A stretch of 64,000 nt of DNA, from NCBI RefSeq assembly GCF_000612545.2, contig NZ_CP097800.1, positions 5,282,501 to 5,346,500 on the forward strand, given 5' to 3'. Made by a program: the position numbers and the translations under genes. Positions 46,287 to 55,314 of the stretch are shown in pieces. The stretch is from Streptomyces sp. PCS3-D2 (GTDB lineage Bacteria > Actinomycetota > Actinomycetes > Streptomycetales > Streptomycetaceae). The notes beneath the pieces are model-generated. The model was given only the letters and a program-made list of their open reading frames with translations, was not told the origin of the DNA and searched no databases. Each line of letters begins with the position of its first letter. The first letter of the stretch is position 1.

Positions 46287-47099
46287 TCAGTCGATGACGG
46301 TGAAGCCGTGGGCGGTGCCCAGGCGGGTCAGGCTGCTCTTGCCGGGGATGCCGTCGGCGTCCGCGCCGCGGTAGCCGCAGCGCTGTTGCCAGGCCCGGTA
46401 GGCGGTGATGGTCGACGTGCCGAAGTGCCCGTCGACGTAGGTGGCGGACAGGAGTCCCTCGGCGCGGAGCGCGGCCTCGACGGTGCGGACGCCCGCGTAG
46501 GACACGGGGGTGCCGGACTTGGGCGGGTCGACGGTCGCGGCCGAGATGAGTCGGGACAGGTCCACCACGGGCGTGCTCTGCGCGGGTGTGCTGCTCGGTC
46601 GGGGTGCGCCGCGCTTGACCCAGTCGTAGAGCGGGGCGCCGGGGCAGGTGGTGGCGTAGCCGTCGCGGTGGCCGCCGATGTAGTTGCCGGCCTCGCCCTC
46701 GGCGCGCAGCCACTCGATCGCGTCGCGGAGGCCGTGCAGCTGGGCGTCGGTGGGGGTGTCCAGGCCTCCGCCGGCCTTGGCGACGAGGGCGACGACGGAG
46801 TAGTCGCGGGTGTTCAGCGCGGCGGTTCCGTTGGCGCCGGAGCGGTGGTGAGGGCCGCGGCCCTCGAACACGGTGCCGTGCTCGCACACGGCCGCGTTGT
46901 AGGCGATGTCGACGTAGTTCTCGGTGGTGTTGGCGAGGTGGCTGGCGCGGATCGCGCGGACGTAGTCGTCGCACAGGTCGTGTCGGCGGCTGGTGTATGC
47001 GGAGCCGAGGTAGTGCACCTTCACGCCGTTGGTGCTGGCGATGTAGGCGGCGGGGGAGGTGGCGGGCAGGCCGTACTGGGATCTGCGGACGAGGTCCAT
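46287..47099 (-). CDS. N-acetylmuramoyl-L-alanine amidase endolysin
   Basis: Codes for 270 aa from ATG 47099 with GGAGA upstream; the longer start at 47117 has none. An amidase_2/PGRP domain fills residues 1-170: 'VKVHYLG', 'YNAAVCEHGTVFEGRG', 'GANGTAALNTRDYSVVALV', and zinc ligands at 'GHRDGYATTCPG'. The last 80 residues hold a peptidoglycan-binding type module (VRTVEAALRAEGLL, DGHFGTSTITAYRAWQQRCG). It cleaves the amide bond between MurNAc and L-Ala. Confidence 0.9.
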   Translation of the reverse strand: MDLVRRSQYGLPATSPAAYIASTNGVKVHYLGSAYTSRRHDLCDDYVRAIRASHLANTTENYVDIAYNAAVCEHGTVFEGRGPHHRSGANGTAALNTRDYSVVALVAKAGGGLDTPTDAQLHGLRDAIEWLRAEGEAGNYIGGHRDGYATTCPGAPLYDWVKRGAPRPSSTPAQSTPVVDLSRLISAATVDPPKSGTPVSYAGVRTVEAALRAEGLLSATYVDGHFGTSTITAYRAWQQRCGYRGADADGIPGKSSLTRLGTAHGFTVID

Positions 47100-47166
47100 G
47101 GTGTGTCTCCAGGGCATGAGGAACGCCCCGGCCGGCGGGCGCGGGGCGTCGTGTGGGTGGGGTGGT

Positions 47167-47427
47167 CTACCAGCCGGGTGGCATGCGTCGCTTGGGTGGG
47201 CCGCCGGGCCGGTCCTCGTTGCCGGTGAACGGGAACTCGGGCGTGGCCGGGGCCGGGCATCCGCAGCTCTTGCCGGGGCCGGGGCACGTCGCCTCGTGGA
47301 CGTAGCCGGCGGCCGCGGGGGTCATGGCGTGGTCGGCGCAGCCGCCGACGGGCTCGGTGGCCCTCTTGTCGGGGGTGCGGCGGCGCCACTGCACCACCGC
47401 CTCGGCCCCGCACGTGGTGCAGATCAT
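47167..47427 (-). CDS. Small cysteine-rich phage protein
   Basis: Codes for 86 aa from ATG 47427, in ATGA overlap with the C1q-like gene stop. Several cysteines (MICTTCGAEAVVQW, ATCPGPGKSCGCP) suggest a zinc site. It lies between a tail protein and the endolysin; no known function. Confidence 0.55.
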   Translation of the reverse strand: MICTTCGAEAVVQWRRRTPDKRATEPVGGCADHAMTPAAAGYVHEATCPGPGKSCGCPAPATPEFPFTGNEDRPGGPPKRRMPPGW

Positions 47428-47900
47428 GCGTGGATCCATTCGACGTACATCATGGACGCGGACTCGAACGTCACCGCGGTGGACAGGGCGCCGCCGGAGT
47501 TGTGGCCGCCGGCGATCTCGACGTAGTCGCCGACGTTCAGGTACAGGATGTGCTCGGTGTACGGGTTGCCGGCGAGGGTGCCGGCGCCCTGCAGCGTGGC
47601 CGCGCCGGGGATGTAGTTGGCGTTGACGTGGACGCGGGCGCCGCGGGACCCGGTGGCGTTCGCGACGAAAGCGGCCCTACCGCCGACCCGGTACCAGCCT
47701 GCGTACTGGCAGGTGTAGCGGGAGGTGTTGACGCTGATGGAGTGGCCGCCGTAGGTGTCGACGTCCTCAGTGTCGAAGGCGATGATGCCCCAGGTCCCGT
47801 TAGGGACGGACTGGCTCACGGTCTGCTTGAGGACGGCCAGCGGCGGCCGCTCCATTCGAGTGCACCACTCGGCGTCGATGATCTCCCCGGCTTGGGTCAC
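47424..47900 (-). CDS. C1q-like tail or receptor-binding protein
   Basis: Codes for 158 aa from GTG 47900 with AGGAGGGAG upstream. The beta-strand pattern from residue 35 on (TWGIIAFDTEDVDTYGG, AGWYRVGGRAAFVANATG, ILYLNVGDYVEIAGGHNSGG) is that of C1q/TNF-like jelly rolls, common at phage tail tips. It probably binds the host surface. It follows the large tail protein in the operon. Confidence 0.7.
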   Translation of the reverse strand: MTQAGEIIDAEWCTRMERPPLAVLKQTVSQSVPNGTWGIIAFDTEDVDTYGGHSISVNTSRYTCQYAGWYRVGGRAAFVANATGSRGARVHVNANYIPGAATLQGAGTLAGNPYTEHILYLNVGDYVEIAGGHNSGGALSTAVTFESASMMYVEWIHA

Positions 47901-47909
47901 GGCTCCCTC

Positions 47910-50900
47910 CTACAGGGCGGCTCGGGCGGGCTGGGCGAGACGGATCCGCTCGCCGGCCGCATGGGACTTGGTGACGTCGTTCACGGCGCGCGTCACCGTG
48001 ATGCGCTGCGGCGACTCGACGAGGAAGTTGTCGAAGCGGTACTCCACGCCCGTGTTGGTGTTGCCGGTGCCGCCGTGGCAGCTGAGACCGATGGCGCCGG
48101 CCGGGTTGGTGGCGGAGACGTCGGTGCGGTCGATGTGCCAGAGGATCGGCTCGGTGGTGCCGGTGCGCCACACCCGCATCAGGACCCGGTAGCCGATGAT
48201 CCGCACCCGCACCTCGAAGGTGTCGCCCGGGCTGTAGGTCAGGCCGGTGGCTTCGTTGGTGCCGATGATCGTGGACCCGTTGGTGACGGACACGTTGATG
48301 GCGCCGCCGGTGGTGAACTCCAGCCGCGCCCGGTAGTGCGCGGTGGTCGACGTCCAGCGCAGCAGCACGCACCCGGTCAGGTTGCCGCCGGTGGCGGTGG
48401 CGGACACGGCCATCTGGCAGCGCACGTCGGCGTCCTGGCAGGTCTCGGAGACGGTCTGCTGCCGGTGCAGGGTCTGCGAGCTCGTCACGGTGACCACGCC
48501 GCGGTTGGACGCCACGGACCGCTCGTTGTTGCTGACGCCACCGTTGAGTGTCCAGGCGTGCCCGTCGGCGGCGAGGCCCCACCCGCCCGCGGCGACGGTC
48601 CGGGTGAAGTCGTCCTCGGCCAGCGAGGTGGCCGCGCTCGCGGTGACGACCTCGCCGTCGACGCGGAGGTCCATCGGGTACTGCGCGGGGTCCTGGGGCC
48701 ACCGTTCGCGGGACCAGGCGACGGCCGTCTGCTCGGTGTGCACCACCAGCGTCGTCGCCGAGTCGGTGGCGTCGGCGCCGAGGACCGACCCGGTAGTGTC
48801 CGCCCGCCCATAGACCGGGTCCTCGACGACGGCGACGTTCCACGGGCCGGCGGGCGAGCAGTTCAGCACGATGTCCCAGCTGTTCGGGTGGCCGAACGCT
48901 TCGGTGTAGCCCTCGACGAGGAGGTCGATCGGGCCGGGCGGCAGCCAGGCCGGGGGGTTGACGATCTGGATCCGGTCGCCGATGTCCAGTGCGAGGACGG
49001 CCGGGATCAGGGACGGTGCCGCTGCCAGGTTGATGTGGACGGTCGGGTAGCGCGGCTCGTCCCACGTGCCCAGGTGCAGGGCCCACGCGGCGATCTGCTC
49101 GACCTGGCTGTCGGCGCGGAGGTTCAGCGTGCGCGAGTCGTCGTAGGGGCCCACCCCCAGCGGCGGTGGCAGCACCGACAGGGCGCTGGTCTCGTCGACT
49201 GCGCGGGCGGAGGAGCCGCCGGTGCGGGTGATCGTGCGGTCGTTGCGGATCCGCTGGTCGTCGTCGATCGGCTCCAGCGGCGGCGACACGTGGCCGTCGG
49301 CCTCGTAGTCCAGGGTGAGCGCGACGGGCTGGGTGTAGAGGGACTCCCGGGACCGGTAGACCAGCGCCAGCCGCTCCCGGTCCTCGAACAGCACCCCACC
49401 GTCGGCGGCCTCGCACTCACCGAACAGGGAGAGCAGCGAGTTCGGGCGTTGCGCGCCCAGGGGTGTTGAGCCGCCGTGTGTCCGGATTCCGACGCCCTCC
49501 TCTGCGCCGAGCCGGTTGAGCCGGACATCCGCGGGTTCCCCGCCGTACCCGTTGTCGCTGCCGCCCCACACGCCGAGGTCGGAGCTGGGGAAGACGGTCA
49601 GGTGGCCGATTTTCATGCCGCTGAAAGCCGCCCCGAAGGCGGTGTCGAACTCCTCGACGGTGCCCACGGTCCCGGCCTCGGACCAGTTCCATGCGCTGCC
49701 GACCCCGTCGACCTCAACCCAGCCAGCGTGGTAGTCGACGTTCCCGCCGTTCTGCTGGGCGGAGAAGTCGAAGCGCCACCAGCGGCCCGGCCCGTAGGTG
49801 TCGCTGTTGCCGAAGCTCTCGTTCCAGATCAGGGCGCTGGAGGAGTCGTAGCCGTCGATCTCGATCGTGCCCGCGGTGTAGCTGATGACGATGCCAGCCG
49901 CGGTGCCGGTCGTGCGGAAGGACAGCCAGGGCTGTTTCGATCCGCTCGGCGCGTCCAGCTGGAACACCAGGGAGATCAGGTAGCCGTTGCCGGTGCTGGT
50001 GTACTCGGGCACGGCTCCGGCCATGATGGCGGCGGCGCCGAGGGACGGGAGGGCCGCCGACCCGGGACAGCTGTCATCCTGGCCGAAGGAGAACCCGGGG
50101 GTGGTGAGCGGGGCGCAGCCCACCAGCGGCGAGTAGGCCTGCACGGCGTCGCGGCCCTCCTCCATGGGCCAGTACGCCACCGGGCCCTGCGACGGCAGCC
50201 GGCGGGCCAGCGTCGAGGCGAGCGCCTTCTGGCCCTGGCCGAGACGGCGCAGGATTCCCGCGGCCTCGATGGGCACGTACACGTCACGCCCGGAGACGTC
50301 CCAGCGGGCGGGCCAGGACGACACCTCGGCGTGCAGCCGATACCAGCGGTCCCGGATCGCCGCATCCCCGGCGATGGTCCAGGTGCGTCCCGCGCCGTCC
50401 GCGAACGAGGTCGTGCCCGCAGGCTGCGCCCGGAAATCGGGGCTGGCGACCACCGTCCCGGCGATGCCGTCGCGGACCTCCGCCCGGTGCACACGGCCGG
50501 CCATGGGCAGGACGGACCCGGACGTCGGCGCGATCTGCAGCGCGGACGTCCCCGAGTGGATGCTGGTGACACCGGTCCCGGACAGCTGGTCGCCCTCCAG
50601 GAGCTCCGTCCACGGCCCGTCCATAGTCCGCGCCCAGTACAGATGCGCGGTCCACCCGCCGGTCCCGTCGTTGACGTCCAGGGCCCCGCGGACAGCGGCC
50701 CGGGCGGGGATCGTGGAGGGCAGCGGAGCCTGCGCGAAGGCTGTTGTCGTGCCGTCGGTGGTCCACACCAGTTGCAGGTAGTTGGAGTTGATCGACAGCC
50801 GGTAGGAGCGCTGCCCCGTGGTCGCACTCCACTTGCCCATGAGGATCGTGGGAGTGGTGCTCGCCCAGTCGACCGTTGCTTCGATCCGCAGGTCGATGTC

Positions 50901-51224
50901 GCCGGTGATGTCGAGGCTGGCATGGTCCGGGGTGCTGATCAGGTCCGGGCTCAGGCCGGTCAGGTCCAGGTAGGACTCGCCGGGCACGGAGAACCGGATG
51001 GGCGCGTTGCGGCCGAACAGCCCGTAGTTCGCCGAGCGGGGGTTGCCCGGACTGTGCCGGCCGTCCCGGTTGTCGAGCTGCAGCCGCGCCCTGCTGGGGC
51101 CGACGACGGCGTCTTCATCGCGCCGGCCCCGCTCGACCACGAGCGGCGACCGCGCGTACACGCTGGCCTGGATGGGGGTCCACACTCCGCCGATCTGCAG
51201 CTCGGTCATCAGGCCGTGGGCCAT
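47910..51224 (-). CDS. Large tail protein with concanavalin-like domains
   Basis: Codes for 1104 aa. The N-terminal 60 residues (LMTELQIGGVWTPI, RDEDAVVGPSRARLQLDNRD) are those of actinophage minor tail proteins of the distal tail type. Two regions (about 90-200 and 380-500) look like LamG/concanavalin folds that bind sugars, and about 880-1040 forms a third similar beta domain (FTRTVAAGGWGLAADGHAW). It follows the tape measure, so it belongs to the tail tip or baseplate. It has no protease or lysin motif. Confidence 0.75.
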   Translation of the reverse strand: MAHGLMTELQIGGVWTPIQASVYARSPLVVERGRRDEDAVVGPSRARLQLDNRDGRHSPGNPRSANYGLFGRNAPIRFSVPGESYLDLTGLSPDLISTPDHASLDITGDIDLRIEATVDWASTTPTILMGKWSATTGQRSYRLSINSNYLQLVWTTDGTTTAFAQAPLPSTIPARAAVRGALDVNDGTGGWTAHLYWARTMDGPWTELLEGDQLSGTGVTSIHSGTSALQIAPTSGSVLPMAGRVHRAEVRDGIAGTVVASPDFRAQPAGTTSFADGAGRTWTIAGDAAIRDRWYRLHAEVSSWPARWDVSGRDVYVPIEAAGILRRLGQGQKALASTLARRLPSQGPVAYWPMEEGRDAVQAYSPLVGCAPLTTPGFSFGQDDSCPGSAALPSLGAAAIMAGAVPEYTSTGNGYLISLVFQLDAPSGSKQPWLSFRTTGTAAGIVISYTAGTIEIDGYDSSSALIWNESFGNSDTYGPGRWWRFDFSAQQNGGNVDYHAGWVEVDGVGSAWNWSEAGTVGTVEEFDTAFGAAFSGMKIGHLTVFPSSDLGVWGGSDNGYGGEPADVRLNRLGAEEGVGIRTHGGSTPLGAQRPNSLLSLFGECEAADGGVLFEDRERLALVYRSRESLYTQPVALTLDYEADGHVSPPLEPIDDDQRIRNDRTITRTGGSSARAVDETSALSVLPPPLGVGPYDDSRTLNLRADSQVEQIAAWALHLGTWDEPRYPTVHINLAAAPSLIPAVLALDIGDRIQIVNPPAWLPPGPIDLLVEGYTEAFGHPNSWDIVLNCSPAGPWNVAVVEDPVYGRADTTGSVLGADATDSATTLVVHTEQTAVAWSRERWPQDPAQYPMDLRVDGEVVTASAATSLAEDDFTRTVAAGGWGLAADGHAWTLNGGVSNNERSVASNRGVVTVTSSQTLHRQQTVSETCQDADVRCQMAVSATATGGNLTGCVLLRWTSTTAHYRARLEFTTGGAINVSVTNGSTIIGTNEATGLTYSPGDTFEVRVRIIGYRVLMRVWRTGTTEPILWHIDRTDVSATNPAGAIGLSCHGGTGNTNTGVEYRFDNFLVESPQRITVTRAVNDVTKSHAAGERIRLAQPARAAL

Positions 51225-51236
51225 GGGGGCTCCCTT

Positions 51237-53303
51237 CTAGCGGCCGGTGCTGAAGTACGTTGCGGCGTCGCCGCGGCCGTCGGTGCGCACGGACTTCTTG
51301 ATGGCGGTGGCGAATGCGGAATCGACGTTGCTGTCGATGACGAGTCGGGTGACGATCTCCTGGCGGCCGCCGCCGGCCGCCCCGACGCCGACGTTGACGT
51401 TGTGGGGGATGTCGGAGGTGACGCCCTGGAGGGTGCGCCGCAGGGCGGGCAGGCGGTCCTCGACGCCGTCCATGAGGCCGCTCATGAGGGCCTCGCCCGA
51501 CGGGGTCAGGAGCCGCATGTCCAGGGACATCGGGCCTTTCCAGTCCGGGATCATGTTGGTGATCGTGGAGAACCGGCGCTGCAGGCTGCCGATCATGCCG
51601 GTGACGCCGTCGATCAGGCCCTGGATGATGGAGCGTCCGGCGCCGCGCAGCAGACCGCCGAGGTCCCCTACGGCGGACTGGACGCTGCCGGGGATGCCGT
51701 GGACCCAGTTGATGAGGGACTCGCCCTTGGCCTTGGCCTCGGAGACCATGCCGCCGAAGTAGGCGCCGACGCGGCCGGGCAGAGCCTGCAGCCAGTCGAT
51801 CGTCGCGGTGATGTCCTCGACGGTCTCCTGCACGTTGTTGCTCACCCAGGCGCCGGCCGCTGCGACACCGGCCTTGATCTGGTCCCAGTGGTCGATGACG
51901 AACTTCCAGCCGGTCCACGTCAGCAGGAAGTTCGCGATCTTCATGAACTCGGCCGAGACCTGCTCCCACAGCCACTTTGCGGCTGCGACCACCGCGTCGA
52001 CGGTGACCTTCCACGCGGTCTGGAACCAGGTGGTCTGCGTCGCGACGTACACGATCGCGGCGACGAGGGCCACGATGGCGAGGATGATCCACGTGATCGG
52101 GCTGGCGAACATGGCGGCGTTCATCGCCCACTGCGCGGCGGCGGCGATGGCCATGGCCACGGCGAAGACACCCAGCGCGATGGCGATGGCCTTGAACGCC
52201 TCGGGGTGTTCCTTGGCGAAGGTGGCCACCGTGGCCAGGGCGGGGGCCAGGTATTCGCCGAGGGCGGTGGTCAGGGACCGGACGATGGAGTCGTAGGCCA
52301 TCATCGGGTCGGCGGCCAGGGCGTCCTCCATGGAGGCGGCGGCGCCGGCGGCCTCCGCCATCCCGGAGGAGACAGCCGCGGTGGCGGGGTCCATCGCCCA
52401 CAGCGCGTCGGCGCCCTCACCGGCCATGTCGCCGAACAGTTCGATGGCCAGCGCGGACTGTTCGCCGCTGTCCTCCACCCCGCGCAGGGCCTCGATCGTT
52501 TTCTGCAGCGCGGCCTTGGCGGCGGGACCGCCCTTGTGGATCTCGGCCAGCATCTCCTTGGCCGGCAGCCCCAGCCCCTTGAACGCCTCGGCGGCCTTGT
52601 CGGTCTCCTCGGAGGTGATGCGCGCGAACTCGTGGAGGACGTCGCCGGCCTGGTCGATGTCCCGGCCGCCCGCCTTGACGTACTGGGACATCATGCCCAT
52701 CGCGTCCTTGGCGTCCAGGCCTATACGCGCCCAGTGCTTGCCGTACTCGTTGATGGCCAAAGGGATGTCGGCCATCATCGACTTGGGCAGCGTCTGGGCT
52801 GCCTTGGTCAGGACGTCGAAGGCCTCCTCGCCGTCCTTGACCAACTTGTTGTTGATCATCGCTCCGGCGGCCGTCGCCGCCTCCGACACGTCCAGCTCGA
52901 AGGTCTTGGCCAGCGCCAGGGCCGAGCGGGTCATCGACTCCAGCTCGGAGTCGGTCAGCTCGGACAGCCCGCCCAGGGCGGACCCGACCGAGCCGAGCGC
53001 CTCGTTCACCTCCGCGATCGACTCGCCCCAGCCGTCGGAGAAGACCTCTCCCGCGACGTCTCCCGCGCGGGCCGCCTCCGCCTCGGTCAGGCCCAGCTGC
53101 GCGGTCAGCTTGGCGTTCGCCGCGCTGGCGTCCATCGCGGAGGACAGCCCGGCCGCGAACATCGCGCCGACCGCCGCGCCGGCGGCCGCGCCACCGATGC
53201 CCATGAGCGAGTGGTTGACCTCCTGCGCCGCGCCCTCAGCGCCGTCGGTCAGCTCCTGGGCGTCGATACCGAGCTTGACCAGGAGTGTCGACAGCAGTGC
53301 CAT
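51237..53303 (-). CDS. Tape measure protein
   Basis: Codes for 688 aa. The N-terminal third is a helical 'TP901' type tape-measure part (AAEAFKGLGLPAKEMLAEIHK, ALRGVEDSGEQSALAIELFGD), followed by several hydrophobic segments near 360-420 (AIALGVFAVAMAIAAAAQWAM, WIILAIVALVAAIVYVATQT). It ends in an amphipathic part. It sets tail length and is ejected with the DNA. Position after the chaperone frameshift gene is canonical. At 688 aa it implies a short tail, about 100 nm by the usual 0.15 nm per residue rule. Confidence 0.9.
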   Translation of the reverse strand: MALLSTLLVKLGIDAQELTDGAEGAAQEVNHSLMGIGGAAAGAAVGAMFAAGLSSAMDASAANAKLTAQLGLTEAEAARAGDVAGEVFSDGWGESIAEVNEALGSVGSALGGLSELTDSELESMTRSALALAKTFELDVSEAATAAGAMINNKLVKDGEEAFDVLTKAAQTLPKSMMADIPLAINEYGKHWARIGLDAKDAMGMMSQYVKAGGRDIDQAGDVLHEFARITSEETDKAAEAFKGLGLPAKEMLAEIHKGGPAAKAALQKTIEALRGVEDSGEQSALAIELFGDMAGEGADALWAMDPATAAVSSGMAEAAGAAASMEDALAADPMMAYDSIVRSLTTALGEYLAPALATVATFAKEHPEAFKAIAIALGVFAVAMAIAAAAQWAMNAAMFASPITWIILAIVALVAAIVYVATQTTWFQTAWKVTVDAVVAAAKWLWEQVSAEFMKIANFLLTWTGWKFVIDHWDQIKAGVAAAGAWVSNNVQETVEDITATIDWLQALPGRVGAYFGGMVSEAKAKGESLINWVHGIPGSVQSAVGDLGGLLRGAGRSIIQGLIDGVTGMIGSLQRRFSTITNMIPDWKGPMSLDMRLLTPSGEALMSGLMDGVEDRLPALRRTLQGVTSDIPHNVNVGVGAAGGGRQEIVTRLVIDSNVDSAFATAIKKSVRTDGRGDAATYFSTGR

Positions 53304-53655
53304 GCTCGCCTCCTCGGGTCAGGTCGGTTCCGCCCAGAGAGGCGTTGATCGACTTCACGGCGGTGAGCATGTCCTGCCAGTTCATCCGCTTACGGGTGCG
53401 GTCCCAGGTGGGCAGGAAGTCTTTGACGCGGGCTTTGCGGCCCTTGCCGCGGTTCGCGTTGGAGACGGTCGCGGCGAGGATCGCCATCAGGATGTCGTCG
53501 CGGGCCGCGCCGATGGGTCCGGTGATCTGCTCGTAGGCGATCCACTCGGTGAGCTCGGCGGAGGAGTGCGTCGCCAACAGCTCGGCCACCGACACGCCCT
53601 TGGCCAGGGCTAGGCGGAAGTAGAACTGCCGCTCTGGGCGGCTGCGGAGTTTCCC
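53236..53655 (-). CDS. Tail assembly chaperone, frameshifted extension (T part)
   Basis: This reading has no start of its own. It is reached from the G gene by a -1 shift at GGGAAAC (53655-53649) and adds about 139 residues (QFYFRLALAKGVSVAELLAT, MLTAVKSINASLGG). The fusion would be about 258 aa. Such G/GT pairs, made in a fixed ratio, load the tape measure during tail assembly in siphophages. The extension overlaps the tape-measure start by 68 bp. Confidence 0.8.
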   Translation of the reverse strand, partial: GKLRSRPERQFYFRLALAKGVSVAELLATHSSAELTEWIAYEQITGPIGAARDDILMAILAATVSNANRGKGRKARVKDFLPTWDRTRKRMNWQDMLTAVKSINASLGGTDLTRGGEHGTAVDTPGQARYRRPGADRRR

Positions 53656-54011
53656 GCCGCGTCCTCGACGGACTCCTTGGCCAGGCCGGAGATTCGCTGT
53701 GCCTCCTTGAACAGCCGCCGGATCACGGCGCCGTTCTTCACACCGAGCGCCTTGACGTCCTTGTCGGTGTAGAGGCGGTTGAAGTCGGCGTCGACGATGC
53801 ACTTGGCCAGGAGGCGGGCGGAGGTGTCGGCGAGGTTGACGCCGGCGACGTTGCCCTGGGATCCCATGCGGACCATGGAGGCCTGGTAGGCGTCGCGTTC
53901 GGTCCCGGACAGGCCCAGGATCCGCACCTCGCCTCCCCACTCGGGCACGGGGACGTCTTCCCACGTGCGGTCGTCGACGGCGTCGATCTGTGCGCGGCTC
54001 AGGAGGGCCAT
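53610..54011 (-). CDS. Tail assembly chaperone (G part)
   Basis: Codes for 133 aa from ATG 54011. An alpha-beta protein starting 'ALLSRAQIDAVDDRTWEDVPVPEWGG', then 'MVRMGSQGNVAGVNLADTSARL' and a helical end. The gene stops with an alanine- and serine-rich tail after the slip site, so frameshifting replaces this tail. It sits between the tail tube gene and the tape measure, as expected. Confidence 0.85.
   Translation of the reverse strand: MALLSRAQIDAVDDRTWEDVPVPEWGGEVRILGLSGTERDAYQASMVRMGSQGNVAGVNLADTSARLLAKCIVDADFNRLYTDKDVKALGVKNGAVIRRLFKEAQRISGLAKESVEDAAGNSAAAQSGSSTSA
53649..53655 (-). promoter_or_regulatory. Programmed -1 frameshift site GGGAAAC
   Basis: The heptamer GGGAAAC has the canonical X-XXY-YYZ form. 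In the G frame it reads G-GGA-AAC and after slipping GGG-AAA-C. The codon registers of both frames fit this exactly: codon 120 of the G gene starts at 53654, and the -1 frame has a codon starting at 53655. A GC-rich stretch follows that could fold as a stimulatory structure. Confidence 0.85.
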
Positions 54012-54115
54012 GGGGGCTCGCTTTCCAGGGTGTTGCTGACCTGCACGCTGCGGGCGATCAGGGTCAGGGCGACGGTGGGGCCGGTGCGGGTGATGTCGAT
54101 ACGGTCGGCGGCCAT
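53999..54115 (-). CDS. 38-residue protein between tail tube and chaperone
   Basis: Codes for 38 aa from ATG 54115, overlapping the tail tube stop as TGATG and reaching 13 bp into the chaperone gene. Sequence: 'AADRIDITRTGPTVALTLIAR'. The coupling at both ends suggests it is translated. Function unknown. Confidence 0.5.
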   Translation of the reverse strand: MAADRIDITRTGPTVALTLIARSVQVSNTLESEPPWPS

Positions 54116-54528
54116 CAGCTGATGGTGGGCTTGCCGGACACCTTGAAGGTGATCGTTGCCGACAGCTTGTCGTCGTAGGGGGCCTCCGGCTCGAAGCCGG
54201 TCATCACCGCGGCGAACGACCACGTGGTCGTGTCGGGGTCGGGGAAGACGACCTGGTAGTTGCGCGGGGCGTCGTCGTCGAAGTCGGCGATCAGGTCGTC
54301 GTGGTTGGCGGGGGCATAGTTGACGTCCAGGCTGACCTCGCCGCCGTCCTTGAGGCCGCCGATGAACTCCATCCACGCGTCCGGTGAGTCGTGGGAGGTG
54401 ACGTCGATGGTCTCCCGGGACAGGCCCGGGCCGGAGACGTTGGTGACGTCCGCGAGAGCGGTGAACACCTCGGGGTCGGCGCCGTCGCCCCTCTTGAATG
54501 CGGTGCCGAATCCGTCGATTCCAGCCAT
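54115..54528 (-). CDS. Major tail tube protein
   Basis: Codes for 137 aa. It fits the phage tail tube family (GIDGFGTAFKRGDG, LSRETIDVTSHDSPDAWMEFIGG, DGGEVSLDVNYAP), with the typical 'VTSHDSP...EFI' motif and a C-terminal beta part. It forms the tail tube of prophage 2. Position directly before the chaperone pair is canonical. Confidence 0.88.
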   Translation of the reverse strand: MAGIDGFGTAFKRGDGADPEVFTALADVTNVSGPGLSRETIDVTSHDSPDAWMEFIGGLKDGGEVSLDVNYAPANHDDLIADFDDDAPRNYQVVFPDPDTTTWSFAAVMTGFEPEAPYDDKLSATITFKVSGKPTIS

Positions 54529-54532
54529 GGGT

Positions 54533-54949
54533 CTACTCCTGTTCGGTGGTGATGCGGAACCGCATCGGGATGTGCCGGATGTCCCCGGGCGGTTCCGGGT
54601 CGGTGAGGGTCTGGGAGAACTCGAACCGCGTGCTCACGTGGTGCAGGCCCTCGACGGTGAGGGGCCGGTGATCGAGGAGCGCGGTGACCCGGGCGGCGAT
54701 CCGCAGCCCGGGCCCGTGCCCGCGGTGCCGGCTCCACACGTGCAGGGCCGCCACCGTCTCCCGGCCGAAACCGCCGTGCCGGTTGTCGGGGACCTCAGTG
54801 CCCTCACCGATCACGACGTACGGGTAGGCGGCCGTCTCCGACACGTAGTCGTAGACGCCGGTGATGAGCGTCATGAGTTCCTCGTCGCCCGTCAGGCGCG
54901 CGTACACGGCCGCCTGTACGGGCCCCAGCGCGGAGGGTGCGTCGCTCAC
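54533..54949 (-). CDS. Tail completion protein, DUF3168 type
   Basis: Codes for 138 aa from GTG 54949 (GTGA overlap). The pattern 'VQAAVYARLTGDEELMTLITGVYDYV', 'AAYPYVVIGEGTEVP' and 'ALHVWSRHRGHG' is that of DUF3168 tail-completion proteins, which cap the tail and join it to the head. It lies between the gp10-like protein and the tail tube, as in HK97-like phages. Confidence 0.85.
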   Translation of the reverse strand: MSDAPSALGPVQAAVYARLTGDEELMTLITGVYDYVSETAAYPYVVIGEGTEVPDNRHGGFGRETVAALHVWSRHRGHGPGLRIAARVTALLDHRPLTVEGLHHVSTRFEFSQTLTDPEPPGDIRHIPMRFRITTEQE

Positions 54950-55311
54950 CGCAGGACCCGCCGGACTTCCTCGGTGAGGCGGGCCCGGTAGCGGCCGCGT
55001 TCGCGTTCGAGGGCGGGGCCGAGGGAGGGCCGGGCCGGGCGGGAGCGGGTGCCGTTCTCGAGGTAGGTGGCGTAGTACGACTCGTCGTCGAACCAGCCGA
55101 CCTCGGCGGTCAGCCCGTCGTTCTCGTAGCGGATGTCGACGTGCTCCTGCAGGTGCCCGCTGGCGCGCGGGACGGTGGCCTTGGTGTCGTCGCGGACCGC
55201 CTCCGCGGCCTCGCGTACGGCCTTCTTGAGGGCGGTGATGATGGTCTCGTCGAGCTGGTCGAGGTCGACCTGCAGACGGTCGGCGCCGAGGATCCGCGCG
55301 GTGACCGGCAT
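54946..55311 (-). CDS. HK97 gp10-type head-tail protein
   Basis: Codes for 121 aa. An N-terminal helix 'DLDQLDETIITALKKAVREAAEAVRDDTKATVPRAS' (split by charge pattern) leads to 'GHLQEHVDIRYENDGLTAEVGW' and 'YYATYLENGTRSRPARP', the gp10 signature. Ends in a basic helix. A head-tail joining role fits order and overlap with the DUF3168 gene. Confidence 0.82.
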   Translation of the reverse strand: MPVTARILGADRLQVDLDQLDETIITALKKAVREAAEAVRDDTKATVPRASGHLQEHVDIRYENDGLTAEVGWFDDESYYATYLENGTRSRPARPSLGPALERERGRYRARLTEEVRRVLR

Positions 55312-55314
55312 GGG

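Noticed and set aside
49476-53348. A 1290-codon rightward frame
   Set aside because: It lies antisense to the large tail and tape-measure genes and has the biased composition of a mirrored high-GC gene.
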